The notes under the pieces: model-generated | Told to the model about the DNA's origin: nothing | Seen by the model: the letters and a program-made list of their open reading frames with translations, nothing else | The model's database searches: none | Program-made: the position numbers and the translations under genes | Assembly: GCF_014192105.1 (NCBI RefSeq) | Contig: NZ_JACHXK010000011.1 | Span: 124,001-188,000 of the forward strand | DNA from: Paenibacillus phyllosphaerae | GTDB taxonomy: Bacteria; Bacillota; Bacilli; Paenibacillales; Paenibacillaceae | Reading direction: 5' to 3' | DNA: 64,000 bases | Shown: positions 52,172 through 62,100 of the stretch, piece after piece | Layout: every line of letters begins with the position of its first letter | How positions within the stretch are numbered: the first letter of the stretch is position 1

Positions 52172-53114
52172 ATGCCTTTCTCCTCATAAGCAAGTAAAGG
52201 AAGATGCCGCTTCCGAGGACACCAACCGTAAGACCGATCGAAATTTCGTACGGATAGAGCACGACACGGCCAACAATGTCGCAGAACAGCAGGAAGACCG
52301 CGCCGAGCAGAGCCGTATGGGTCAAATTTTTCTTCAGATGATCGCCCTGATAGATCGTGACGATATTCGGAATGATGAGGCCCAGGAACGGAATGGTGCC
52401 GACCGTCAGAATGACGACCGCGCATACCAGCGAGACGATCACTAGTCCGATGTTGACCACCCGCTTGTAATTCAGGCCCAGGTTCAGCGAGAAGTCCTCG
52501 CCCATGCCCGCCACCGTAAACTTATTGGCAAAGATATAAGCCAGAATGATGAGCGGCACGCTCAGATAGAGCAGTTCGTAGCGTCCCTTGAGCACCATGG
52601 AGAAATCACCGTGCAGCCAGGAGCCGAGCGTCTGGAGCAGATCGTGCTTATAGGCGAAGAACGTCGTGACCGACCCGATCACCCCGCCGTACATCATGCC
52701 GACCAACGGGATGAAGACGCTGTCCTTGTATTTGACGCGGTCCAGGATTTTCATGAATACGAATGTGCCGGCCAACGCGAACAGAAACGCGAACGACATC
52801 TTCTGCAGCGGCGTGGCTGCCGGCAGCAGCAGAATTCCGACCAGCAAGCCCAAGCTTGCGGAGTCCATCGTCCCTGCCGTCGATGGCGAGACGAATTTAT
52901 TGCGGCTAAGCTGCTGCATGATGAGACCGATGATACTCATGCTGACGCCGGCAATTAGGATGGCGATCAGACGCGGAATCCGGCTGATCAGTATCACTTG
53001 CGTCTGATCGTCCGTCAGGCGCAGCAGGTCTAGCGGACTGACATCGTGGACACCGATGAATATGGAGCAAACCGACAGCACGATAAGCGCTGCCCACAAA
53101 TAACGTGTACGCAT
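52161..53114 (-). CDS. Iron-siderophore ABC transporter permease (YclN-like)
   Basis: First gene of the importer, 317 residues, FecCD family. Visible motifs: LSRNKFVSPSTAGTMDSASL (early loop), MGEDFSLNLGLNYKRVVNIG (ATPase contact) and TVGTIPFLGLIIPNIVTIYQ. AAAGGAAC precedes the ATG. Gene order permease-permease-ATPase-binding protein is that of B. subtilis yclNOPQ, which imports petrobactin; the ligand here is inferred only from that likeness. Confidence 0.92.
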   Translation of the reverse strand: MRTRYLWAALIVLSVCSIFIGVHDVSPLDLLRLTDDQTQVILISRIPRLIAILIAGVSMSIIGLIMQQLSRNKFVSPSTAGTMDSASLGLLVGILLLPAATPLQKMSFAFLFALAGTFVFMKILDRVKYKDSVFIPLVGMMYGGVIGSVTTFFAYKHDLLQTLGSWLHGDFSMVLKGRYELLYLSVPLIILAYIFANKFTVAGMGEDFSLNLGLNYKRVVNIGLVIVSLVCAVVILTVGTIPFLGLIIPNIVTIYQGDHLKKNLTHTALLGAVFLLFCDIVGRVVLYPYEISIGLTVGVLGSGIFLYLLMRRKAYGL

Positions 53115-53143
53115 GAGCTCGTTCCTTTTCCTGATGATTCAAT

Positions 53144-53164
53144 TGATAACTATTATCATTATCA
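53144..53164. promoter_or_regulatory. Fur box before the siderophore importer
   Basis: TGATAACTATTATCATTATCA contains TGATAAC-T-ATTATCA and an overlapping second repeat, typical of a strongly Fur-repressed promoter. Confidence 0.88.
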
Positions 53165-53260
53165 TTTAGTCTATTGATTTTCGACCGATCTTGAATGGAC
53201 TTTCCGTTAGAAGGCATGGATATTCCGGTTCAGGCAAGGATGGATTTGGAAATTAGTCAC

Positions 53261-53289
53261 TTGACACGCGTACGTACGTTCGATAAAAT
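53261..53289 (+). promoter_or_regulatory. Sigma-A promoter
   Basis: TTGACA, a 17-base spacer and TAAAAT; start point expected near 53296, about 107 bases before the coiled-coil protein gene. Confidence 0.75.
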
Positions 53290-53315
53290 GTGCGCATAAC
53301 CCTAATTGCGAACGG

Positions 53316-53369
53316 AAGCACCGGCGCATAGAGGCTGTCATCAGCCTTTATTGCGACCGGTGCTTTTTT
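53316..53369 (+). terminator. Terminator-like hairpin inside the leader (possible attenuator)
   Basis: AAGCACCGG/CCGGTGCTT with inner CGCA/TGCG and AGGCTG/CAGCCT pairs, followed by TTTTTT. It lies between the promoter and the gene. GCGAACG (53308) and CGTTCGC (53371) could extend the stem around the T-run. Confidence 0.65.
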
Positions 53370-53402
53370 GCGTTCGCTTGCGGGCTCGAGGAGGAGTTAC
53401 CT

Positions 53403-54215
53403 ATGAAGCGATTGATGTACTGGGGAGTGCTGCTGTGCTTGCTGGTTGCCGCATTCCAGCCGATGTCGACGGCCGCTGCGCTGTCCATGACGAACACGGC
53501 CAAGACCTCGCTCGATAAGACTGCGGCGGCTGCCAGCCCTACCATCAGCCAGAAGCTGAAGAATGGCTGGAATGAGCTCTCCGCCCTACAGGTGAAGGAC
53601 GGGCAGATTGAGGCTAGCGTAGATTCACAGCATTATCGTAACGCCGAGGCGCTGTCAGCCGCGAAGAAGCAGATCAAGCTGATCGACGCGGCCAAGATCG
53701 CGCAGCTGACCGCACAAGTGGATACGGCGAAGAAGAAGTACGAGCCGCTCTTTAATTCGTACAGCGCGCTTACGCAACAGGTTAATTTGGCCCGCCAGCT
53801 GGGGAGCAAGGAGCTCACGGCCATTCTTCGGGCACAGCAGGATGCGATGAAGGCCGCCGTGGCCCTTGCCCGGGCGGATATCCGCAATAAGCAGGCGGCC
53901 CTGACCGCAGCCAAGGAGAGTCTGGCGAAGAAGACGAAGACGATCCGCACGACATTGGAAGCGATCGAGCCGCTCGAGACGAAGATTAAAGCCGTCAAGA
54001 GTACGATGAAGGTACCGAAGAAGAACCTGACGACGTCATGGAGCAATTTTACGAGCGCCGCTCGCAAGACCGACGCGGCCAGCACCCTCGCTGCGCTCAC
54101 CTTATGCATCTCCCTCTCCGGCCAGATCAACGCGAGCAAGCAGCAGATTCTTGGTTACGAGCAGCAGATCGCCCAGGTCATAACCCGCGCGAACGCTCAG
54201 ATTAAGGCGGCCTGA
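53403..54215 (+). CDS. Secreted coiled-coil protein of unknown function
   Basis: 270 residues: signal peptide (MKRLMYWGVLLCLLVAAFQP, cleaved near TAAA), then almost entirely alpha-helical, rich in Ala, Lys, Gln and Thr with heptad-like spacing (IAQLTAQVDTAKKKYEPLFN, KQAALTAAKESLAKKTKTIR). No enzyme motif. It resembles secreted or wall-associated coiled-coil proteins of Paenibacillus only in general character. GAGGAGG lies eight bases before the ATG. It may be controlled by the leader hairpin. Confidence 0.82.
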   Translation: MKRLMYWGVLLCLLVAAFQPMSTAAALSMTNTAKTSLDKTAAAASPTISQKLKNGWNELSALQVKDGQIEASVDSQHYRNAEALSAAKKQIKLIDAAKIAQLTAQVDTAKKKYEPLFNSYSALTQQVNLARQLGSKELTAILRAQQDAMKAAVALARADIRNKQAALTAAKESLAKKTKTIRTTLEAIEPLETKIKAVKSTMKVPKKNLTTSWSNFTSAARKTDAASTLAALTLCISLSGQINASKQQILGYEQQIAQVITRANAQIKAA

Positions 54216-54301
54216 CGCCTGGATTTGGCGCTTGCTCTTTCGTATGCGCGGCAGTAGAATAGAATGTCTGTATCTACACTTACATCTTAGGAGACGCTGC
54301 C

Positions 54302-55225
54302 GTGAAACATCCCGCACCACCGATTGCGCCGATCATCCCGCTTCTCGTCGGCATGGTCGCCATCTCATTCGCGCCGATTCTCGTCCGCTATTCGGACGCG
54401 CCGGTATCCGTCCAAGGCATGTACCGCATGCTGCTGACCTTCCTGCTCATGCTTCCGTTCGGAAGCAAGCACTTTCCCGCGATTCGACGTATCTCCGGCA
54501 AGGACTGGATGCTCTTGTTCTTCGCCGGATTCTTCCTAGCGCTTCACTTCTTGCTCTGGATGGCTTCCTTAACCTACACCTCCATTGCAAGCTCGACGAT
54601 TCTGCTGTCGCTGGAGCCGGTGCTCGTCATGATCGGCACCTTCTTCCTCTTCAAGGATAGAGCGAGCCGTCTGGCTATCTTCGGGATGATTATCGCCCTG
54701 GCCGGCGCGATCTGCGTCGGGTCCGGCGACATGAGCGTCTCGCGCGAAGCGGTATTCGGCGACCTACTGTCTTTCTTAGGGACCGTCGCCGTTGCGATCA
54801 ACATGCTCATCGCCAAGCAGATCATGACGCGCGTGCCTTCCTATCTATACAGCTTGATCGTGTTCTTCGTCACCTTTGTCTGCTTCGCCGGCTACAACAT
54901 CGCCATGGGAATCGAGATGTTCGATTATCCATCGCGCGAATGGATCGTGTTCCTGCTGCTGGCGATCATTCCTACCGTGTTCGGTCATCTGATCTTCAAT
55001 TGGCTGATGCCGTATGTAAAAGCGACCACGATCTCGATGTCCGTACTTGCCGAACCGGTCGGAGCGAGCATACTCGGCATGATGCTCTTCAAAGAAATGG
55101 TGACGCACACGCAGCTCATCGGCGGCGCCTTCATTATTGCCGGTCTGTATATTTATTTGAAGGGGGAGCAGCAGCCGAAGAACGAGAAGATAACTGGCGC
55201 GATTAACAAGGAGCAGGCGGGCTAG
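54302..55225 (+). CDS. DMT-superfamily (EamA) transporter
   Basis: 307 residues with ten predicted helices formed by two EamA repeats (VAISFAPILVRYSDAPVSVQ and LLSFLGTVAVAINMLIAKQI start the halves). LEPVLVMIGTFFLFKDRAS and AEPVGASILGMMLFKEMVT are the paired end signatures. Exports metabolites or drugs; substrate unknown. The start is GTG with GGAG eight bases upstream. Confidence 0.92.
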   Translation: MKHPAPPIAPIIPLLVGMVAISFAPILVRYSDAPVSVQGMYRMLLTFLLMLPFGSKHFPAIRRISGKDWMLLFFAGFFLALHFLLWMASLTYTSIASSTILLSLEPVLVMIGTFFLFKDRASRLAIFGMIIALAGAICVGSGDMSVSREAVFGDLLSFLGTVAVAINMLIAKQIMTRVPSYLYSLIVFFVTFVCFAGYNIAMGIEMFDYPSREWIVFLLLAIIPTVFGHLIFNWLMPYVKATTISMSVLAEPVGASILGMMLFKEMVTHTQLIGGAFIIAGLYIYLKGEQQPKNEKITGAINKEQAG

Positions 55226-55301
55226 AATCATTTCAGGTTGATTTAAGTTTCGCTCTCTATACTTCTCCTTACACCCCCCTTGTTATATAGGAACGAGTTT
55301 A

Positions 55302-55339
55302 GGCCCGCAATCGCTTCTGCGATTGCGGGCCCCTTTTTT
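55302..55339. terminator. Strong terminator
   Basis: GGCCCGCAATCGC-TTCT-GCGATTGCGGGCC followed by TTTTTT; it serves the transporter gene and may also slow the convergent GGDEF-EAL transcript. Confidence 0.9.
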
Positions 55340-55344
55340 GCCGT

Positions 55345-57672
55345 TCACTGCGAACGTTTTATTTTATCCGCCTGGCTCTCGAGCAGCACGCGCCTTACAT
55401 CATCGGCCGGCATTGGCTTAAAGAAATAGAAGCCCTGGATCAGTTCACAACCGCTCTCGTTCAGGAACTGCGCTTGCTCCGGCGTCTCCACGCCTTCGGC
55501 GACCATTTGCAGCTGGAACGATTTGGCCATCAGAATAATGGCGCGAATCATGGCTCTGTCCCGTTCATCTGTCTGGATGCCGCGGACGAAGAATTGGTCC
55601 AGCTTGATCTTCGTCACAGGGAATCGCTTCAAGTAACTAAGGGAAGAGTAATGGGTGCCGAAGTCGTCGATCGATATGGCAATCCCTAGCTCACGCAGCT
55701 TGCCCAGCGTCTCGAGCTGCTCGTCCTTCATCGCCATGTTCTCCGTAATCTCAAGTTCCAGGTCGGATGGACTGAGCCCCGTTTCCTCGAGTACCGCATG
55801 CACCTTATCGACGATATCTTTCTCCATCAGCTGCTTCACCGACAGATTGACCGAGATTTGCAGCGGAATGCCATATTCCTGCTGCAGCTTCTTCGTATAC
55901 TGGCAAGCTTCCCGCAGCACCCATTCGCCGATCGGCACGATTAAGTTGAGCTCTTCGGCCAGCGGGATGAATTGTGCCGGCGAGATAAATCCCCGCTTCG
56001 TATGATTCCAGCGGAGCAGCGCCTCGATCCCGAAGATACGTCCCTGCGTACAATCCACCTGCGGCTGATAATAAACCTCCAGTTCCCCGCGCAGCATCGC
56101 CTCCCGAAGATGATTGCCCATCTCCAGCTTCTGCATCGATTCGGTCTCCATATACGGCTCGAAGAACCGATAACTCCCGCCGCCGTCCCGCTTTGCCTGA
56201 TACATCGCGATATCGGCTTTCATCAGCAGCGTGCCTTGGTTAATCCCATCCTCCGGATAGCAGGAGATACCAATGCTCGGTGACATGTAGATGGCTTTTC
56301 CTTCCACGTCGAATGGCTCGACGAAGGCGTCCAGAATGCGTTCAGCAGCCGACCGAATACGAGGCAAACCGCATTCATCGATGGAACCCGCCAGCAAGAG
56401 CGCGAATTCATCGCCGCCGAAGCGCGCGAATTCCTGCATATCGATATGGAGCCGTTTGATTCGATGCGCTACTTCGACTAACATCTGATCACCTTGCTGA
56501 TGGCCGTAATTGTCGTTGATCATTTTGAACCGGTCCAGATCGAAGAACAATACCGCCGCCGCAAAACCTTCCGGCTTGCCGCTCAGCAACCTCTCTACCC
56601 CGTTCTGAAAAGAAGCCCTGTTCGAGATGTCCGTCAGCGAGTCATGATAGGCCATATGGCTAAGCTGTATCTCGGAATCGCGCAGCGCGCCCGCATATTG
56701 ATCGAGCAGTGCATACTGTTCCCGCAACTCCTGCTCGCCGGCGGCGAGATTATCATTGATCGCAGCCAGCTCATCGTTGGAATCGCGAAGTTCTTTCGTT
56801 CGCCGGTCGACCAAGAGCCGAAGCGTATCGCGCTGGCGGCGAATCCCCATATAAATTAGCGCAAGCAGCAATAGAGCCAGGAAACTCATCGCTCGGACGA
56901 TGTTGGTCTGCGTGTAGACCTCCTTCAAGCTGGCCTTGGATGGAACGGCCCCCATCTCCCACGTCGTCTGAGGGAAATGAACCTTATGCGCAAAATGCTT
57001 GCCCGTGAATATCGCGTTATCGCCATAGAACGCCGGCTCCTCGCCCGCACGAATGGCAATCTCGCTGCCTGCGGCTCCTTTATCGGATATCCGTGTTTGG
57101 GCGAGCAGCGTATCCAGATCAATCGCCACCGATACCAGTCCCCAAAAATGACGTTCCTGGTAAATCGACTTCCGGGCCAGAATCGCCATATTCCCCTGAA
57201 GAAGTTTCATGGGACCGTACACATGCATTTTAGGATCCGCGATATCAAGCGCAATTTGTTTCTTCACACTCGGCCTTGGATCCTGAAGGAAGTTCCAGCC
57301 TAAGATCGAATCATTGCCTTCCTCCGGATACACATACGCCACGATTCCGTCCGGGGCGATGATGAAATTGTAGGCAATACTGCCGGTTGAATGGTACAGT
57401 GTCCGTAGGAAGGCATTCGTCAGCAGCGCGAACTCGTCCTTGGTCTGCCCTTGATCGAAGGAGCTGACATAGGCATCCAAGCTCGCCATCAGCCCGAAAT
57501 TCCGGTCCGCGACCGCCTGCAGCGTCATCGACCAGGAGGCCAGCTGGATTTGCGTCTCGCTGTCCACGGCGTCCAGCAGTGAGCGCTCATACTTTCGAAT
57601 CGCCCATTCTCCTAGCGTAAGCAACGAGGCGAACAGGACGGCTGCCATAACCAGATGTATAGCCTTTTTCAT
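55345..57672 (-). CDS. CHASE-GGDEF-EAL cyclic-di-GMP protein
   Basis: 775 residues. TM1 near 5-25; an extracellular CHASE-type sensor (about 60-240: LGWNFLQDPRPSVKKQIALD, YGPMKLLQGNMAILARKSIY); TM2 near 270; a coiled-coil linker; a GGDEF domain with intact FARFGGDEFALLLAG; and an EAL domain with EALLRWNHTKRGFISPAQFI, LEITENMAMKD, DDFGTHYSSLSYLKRFPVTK and AEGVETPEQAQFL. Both catalytic sites look intact. ATG 57672 has GGAGG 10 bases upstream. The frame stays open upstream through a 45-bp repeat array, but nothing suggests that part is translated. Confidence 0.93.
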   Translation of the reverse strand: MKKAIHLVMAAVLFASLLTLGEWAIRKYERSLLDAVDSETQIQLASWSMTLQAVADRNFGLMASLDAYVSSFDQGQTKDEFALLTNAFLRTLYHSTGSIAYNFIIAPDGIVAYVYPEEGNDSILGWNFLQDPRPSVKKQIALDIADPKMHVYGPMKLLQGNMAILARKSIYQERHFWGLVSVAIDLDTLLAQTRISDKGAAGSEIAIRAGEEPAFYGDNAIFTGKHFAHKVHFPQTTWEMGAVPSKASLKEVYTQTNIVRAMSFLALLLLALIYMGIRRQRDTLRLLVDRRTKELRDSNDELAAINDNLAAGEQELREQYALLDQYAGALRDSEIQLSHMAYHDSLTDISNRASFQNGVERLLSGKPEGFAAAVLFFDLDRFKMINDNYGHQQGDQMLVEVAHRIKRLHIDMQEFARFGGDEFALLLAGSIDECGLPRIRSAAERILDAFVEPFDVEGKAIYMSPSIGISCYPEDGINQGTLLMKADIAMYQAKRDGGGSYRFFEPYMETESMQKLEMGNHLREAMLRGELEVYYQPQVDCTQGRIFGIEALLRWNHTKRGFISPAQFIPLAEELNLIVPIGEWVLREACQYTKKLQQEYGIPLQISVNLSVKQLMEKDIVDKVHAVLEETGLSPSDLELEITENMAMKDEQLETLGKLRELGIAISIDDFGTHYSSLSYLKRFPVTKIKLDQFFVRGIQTDERDRAMIRAIILMAKSFQLQMVAEGVETPEQAQFLNESGCELIQGFYFFKPMPADDVRRVLLESQADKIKRSQ

Positions 57673-57724
57673 TCTCTCACCACCTCCCTTGCGAAATTCT
57701 GACGTACATATCCGGACTTTCAGA

Positions 57725-58006
57725 AAAACCAATCCTTTTGCGGAATGCTGCGTGTCTATCCTCGACACGCAAACCAATCTCTTTGCGGAATGCTGCGTGT
57801 CCGTCCTCGACACGCAAACCAATCCTTTTGCGGAATGCTGCGTGTCCTTCTTCGACACGCAAACCAATCTCTTTGCGGAATGCTGCGTGTCCTTCTTCGA
57901 CACGCAAACCAATCTCTTTGCGGAATGCTGCGTGTCCGTCCTCGACACGCAAACCAATCTCTTTGCGGAATGCTGCGTGTCTATCCTCGACACGCAAACC
58001 AATCCG
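57725..58006 (-). repeat. Six tandem 45-bp stem-loop units before a GGDEF-EAL gene
   Basis: Full units begin near 57725 and at 57770, 57815, 57860, 57905 and 57950, with a partial seventh at 57995-58006. On the minus strand each reads GATTGGTTT, then GCGTGTC-loop-GACACGC (7-bp stem, 7-base loop), then AGCATTCCGCAAA. Only the loop and two or three bases elsewhere vary. From the gene-distal to the gene-proximal end the loops are GAGGATA, GAGGACG, GAAGAAG, GAAGAAG, GAGGACG, GAGGATA, a mirror order. CGCAAA can also pair with TTTGCG of the next unit. Confidence 0.92.
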
Positions 58007-58178
58007 CAAGACGTATACATATATTCGTCATTTCAAACGGAATAGTGAAGAGAACCACCCATTAGGAACGAAAGGCAGATTTAGGCTTTGCTTGCAGGGG
58101 TGACCTTGCCGCTAACCTGCGCTTAGGCAGCTGCATATATATAGAATGTCATTCATCCGATTCTAAGGAGCTGCTTGC

Positions 58179-58832
58179 ATGGCCAATCCGGTATGGGGCG
58201 TGGATTCCGCGGCGCCCGCCAATTTGCAATTGCTGAACTGCGTCAAGAACGCATACGGCAACCCGAAAGTATGGGGGAGATATATTAAGACCGTCCCCGG
58301 CGCGGCGGACGGATTAACCGCGCAGGAAGTTACCTTTTTGCGCAATAACGGGATCAAAATCTTGCCGATCTACAGCGATTTCCGCGAAGCGGTCGGCTAC
58401 CAGAACGGCCAGACTGTCGCCCGCAACGCCATCTTCCATGCAGGACGGTTGGGCATCCCCCGCAATGTCGCCGTCTTCGCCAACGTCGAACGGTTCTTCC
58501 GCGTCGATGCGGCCTGGATTCGCGGCTGGGTCAACACCTTCTATAACAGCGACTTCAAGCCAGGCATCTACAACGACCCGACCGAAGGCGGATTCAGCAG
58601 CGCCTATTGTGCCGCCGCGGCCGAAGACGAGAAGGTAAGCGCACACACGATTCTGTGGAGCGCCGAGCCTGAACCCGGCGTGAGCAAAGAACGGGAAGCT
58701 CCCGCCTATAACCCGATTAAGCCGCCGTGCGAAGCGCACGTTTGGGGCTGGCAATATGGAAGGGATGCGGAGGACTGCTCGATCGATACGAATTTGTTCT
58801 CCCCGCTGCTACTCCCGCATTTATGGGGATAA
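58179..58832 (+). CDS. DUF1906 glycoside-hydrolase-like protein
   Basis: 217 residues, with the DUF1906 (Rv2525c-like) barrel pattern: WGVDSAAPANLQLLNCVKNA, KVWGRYIKTVPGAADGLTAQ, FLRNNGIKILPIYSDFREAV, and the closing WGWQYGRDAEDCSIDTNLF. The family is thought to act on cell-wall sugars. There is no signal peptide, which is unusual if it acts outside; related Bacillales proteins are sometimes exported with spores or by other routes. AAGGAG lies nine bases before the ATG. Confidence 0.88.
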   Translation: MANPVWGVDSAAPANLQLLNCVKNAYGNPKVWGRYIKTVPGAADGLTAQEVTFLRNNGIKILPIYSDFREAVGYQNGQTVARNAIFHAGRLGIPRNVAVFANVERFFRVDAAWIRGWVNTFYNSDFKPGIYNDPTEGGFSSAYCAAAAEDEKVSAHTILWSAEPEPGVSKEREAPAYNPIKPPCEAHVWGWQYGRDAEDCSIDTNLFSPLLLPHLWG

Positions 58833-58931
58833 ACCTCTCATCGCATTAACAAATTTTCATTCCCCTCATCACACTCACCTTACATTTGTGCGTCATCGAA
58901 ATAATCCAGTAAATTCCTCATGCTTGGTTCC

Positions 58932-58953
58932 AAGACACCGAATCCGGTGTCTT
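58932..58953 (+). terminator. Terminator-like hairpin
   Basis: AAGACACCG-AATC-CGGTGTCTT followed by TCTTCCT, 100 bases after the DUF1906 gene. Confidence 0.7.
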
Positions 58954-59054
58954 TCTTCCTAATAACGCGCTATTAATTCCATTAATTATTTCATTCCTAT
59001 TCCGACTTACATTTACTACCAACGTTTACCCGATTTATACAAATAACTAAAAAG

Positions 59055-59068
59055 TTTAGTATATCAAT
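59055..59068 (+). promoter_or_regulatory. Shared motif upstream of SLH surface genes
   Basis: TTTAGTATATCAAT differs by one base from TTTAGTATATTAAT before the giant SLH gene. It lies 64 bases before the start codon in A/T-rich sequence and may be a promoter element or regulator site. Confidence 0.4.
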
Positions 59069-59132
59069 TCTTACTATTCTGTTTTATGATGACTATGTAA
59101 ATATAGATAACATGAAGGGTAGGTATTCGTGC

Positions 59133-62100
59133 ATGCAACAACCTATTAAGAAGCGTGTCAGCAAGATTCTGGCGTCATCCTTGACGTTCAGCTTGCTCGC
59201 GCTGCCTTTCAGCGGCGGCTTGGCAACAGCTGCGGACGCAAGCTCGACGCTGAAACTGCGGATTATGGAAACGACGGACATCCACACCAACATCATGAAC
59301 TATGATTACTACAAGGATGCAACTTCCGACACCGTCGGCCTCATCCGCACATCCAGCCTGGTCAAAGCCGCTCGCGCGGAAGTGAGCAACACGTTCCTCG
59401 TCGACAACGGCGACTTGATCCAAGGCACCCCGCTTGGTACATACAAAGCTACCGTAGCGCCGCTTAAGGAAGGCGAGGTTCATACCGTTTATCAAGCGAT
59501 GAACCAAATGGGCTATGACGTAGCGACTTTCGGTAACCACGAGTTCAACTACGGCCTTGATTACTTGAGCAATGCGATCAAAGGCGCGAACTTCCCTTAC
59601 GTCAATGCCAATGTCTATGTCGATGACAAGGACAACAACCCGGACAATGACGTGAACCAATTTGAGCCGTACAAGATCATCGAGAAGACGTTCAAGGATG
59701 AAGCAGGCAATGAGCAGAAGGTTAAGATCGGCGTGCTCGGCCTGGTGACGCCGCAGATCACGACGTGGGACAAGACGTGGCTCGAAGGCGAAGTTATCGC
59801 CAAAGATATCGTCGCGACCGCCGAGAAATTCATTCCGAAGCTGAAAGAAGCAGGCGCGGACATCATTATCGCGATGACCCACTCCGGCTTTAGCGGCTCT
59901 GCGCAAGCGAACACCGGCGCGGAAGATGCGATCTACCCGCTCAGTAAAGTCGAAGGCATCGATGCGATCACCTTCTCTCACACGCACAAAGTTTTCCCTG
60001 CCGCAGACGTGAAGTCGCTGGACGCTCTATTCAAGGATGCTTCCGGCAATCCGCTGCCTGGCGTTGATAATACGAACGGCACCATCAACGGCGTACCTGC
60101 CGTACAAGCCGGTTACGGCGGCAACAACCTCGGCCTCATCGATCTGACGCTCGAGAAAGCAGACGGCAAATGGACAGTGGCTACCTCCAAGTCTTCCACT
60201 CGCGCCATCTACGACAGCGTGGCGAAGAAACCGACTGTCGAAGCCGACCAAGCGATCGTCGACGCGGTCAAAGCCGACCACGAAGCAACGATCAAATACG
60301 CGAACAGCCCGATCGGCACAACGACAGCGCCGATTCACAGCTACTTCGCGCTCGTACAGGACGACCCTTCGATCCAGATCGTGACGAATGCGCAGCGAGC
60401 GTACGTCGAAGATTATGTCGCGAAGAATCTTCCGCAATATAAAGATACGCCGATCCTCTCCGTAGGCGCGCCATTCAAAGCCGGCCGCAACGGCGTGGAA
60501 GAGTTCACCGAGATCAAAGCCGGCCCGCTCGCGATCAAGAGCGCAGGCGACCTGTACCTGTACGACAACACGCTGAAGGCGATTCTCGTCAAAGGCTCCG
60601 TCGTGAAGGAATGGCTCGAGATGACGGCAGGCAAGTTCAATCAGATCGATCCGAACAAGACGGAAGAGCAGGCGCTCCTTAACCCGCAATTCCAGGTCTA
60701 CAACTTCGACGTAATCGACGGCGTGACGTACCAAGTCGATGTGACGAAGCCGGCGAAATACAATGTGGACGGCACGGTAGCGAATGCAAGCGCAAGCCGG
60801 ATCGTGAACCTGAAGTACAACGGCAAAACCCTTGACCCGAATCAGGAATTCATCGTCGTCACGAACAACTACCGCGCGGGCGGCGGCGGTAACTTCCCAG
60901 GGGTGAAAGGCAGCAAATATCTGATCGACTCCCCGGATGAGAACCGTCAAATCCTGATGGACTACATCACGAAGCAGAAGGAAATCAACCCGACGGCGGA
61001 CAACAACTGGTCCATCGCGCCGATCTTCGGCGATGTGAATGTGACCTTCACGTCCTCCCCGAAAGGCGCGGACTACGCGAAAGCTTCATCCAACATTGCG
61101 TATACCGGCAAGACGGATGAGAAAGGCTTCGGCATTTTCAACATCGACCTGAGCAAGACGTTCTCCGACGTGCCGACAACGCATTGGGCATTCGAATCCG
61201 TGAACGCGCTGGCAGCGAAGCAGATCGTAACGGGTAAGACCGACACGACGTTCGATCCGAGCGCTTCGGTTACGCGTGCGGAATTCGCTACCATGCTGGC
61301 GAAGGCGCTGAACCTGACGGCAACCGGCAAATCGACGTTCAAGGACGTACCGGCTAGCGCTTGGTATGCAACCTATGTAACGGCAGCTGCTGAGAACGGC
61401 CTTGTCAGCGGCGTAAGCAAGACGGCTTTTGCGCCGACGCAGACGATTACCCGCGAGCAGATGGCGGTTATGGCCGGCAACGCGCTGAGCCTGCAAGCGA
61501 AACAGAAACTGACAGCTGACCAAGCAGCCTCCTTCTCGGACAACGCGGCGATCAGCAAATGGGCGCAAGCAGCGGTTGATGTGGTCGTAGACCGCGGCGT
61601 GATGAACGGCGCCGGCGGTGCATTCAAGCCGAAAGCTTCGACGACGCGCGCGGAAGCGGCGAAAGTCGTGAACACGCTCATCACCGATATCTCCGTTCAG
61701 ATTCTGGGCATCAATGATTTCCATGGCCAGCTGGACTACAAGAAAGACGTGAAGGACGCAACAGGCAAAGTCGTCTCCACAGTAGGCGGCGCGGAATATT
61801 TGGCAACGTACCTGAAACAACGTGAAGCAACGAACCCGAACACCTTGCTCGTTCATGCGGGCGACGCGGTTGGCGCGAGCGCTCCCGTCTCCGCCCTGCT
61901 GCGGGACGAGCCGACGATCGACTTCCTGAATCGTCTAGGCTTTGACGTTGGCACGATCGGCAACCATGAATTCGACCGCGGCGCTGATGAGATGCTTCGT
62001 CTGATCAACGGCGGCAAGAACCCGGATACAGGCGCTGATTTCGAAGGCGCACAGTTCCCTTACGTCGCAGCTAACGTCGTTGACGAGAACGACAAACCGC

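Noticed and set aside
57725..58006. Six regular repeats resembling a CRISPR array
   Set aside because: The repeats are directly adjacent 45-bp units with no unique spacers, and no cas gene is present. The variable part is a 7-base hairpin loop.
57673..58020. N-terminal extension of the GGDEF-EAL protein through the repeat array (15-residue Cys-containing repeats)
   Set aside because: The frame is open, but ATG 57672 has a good ribosome binding site and begins with a normal membrane helix. The related array at 42565 has a 46-bp period that cannot keep frame.
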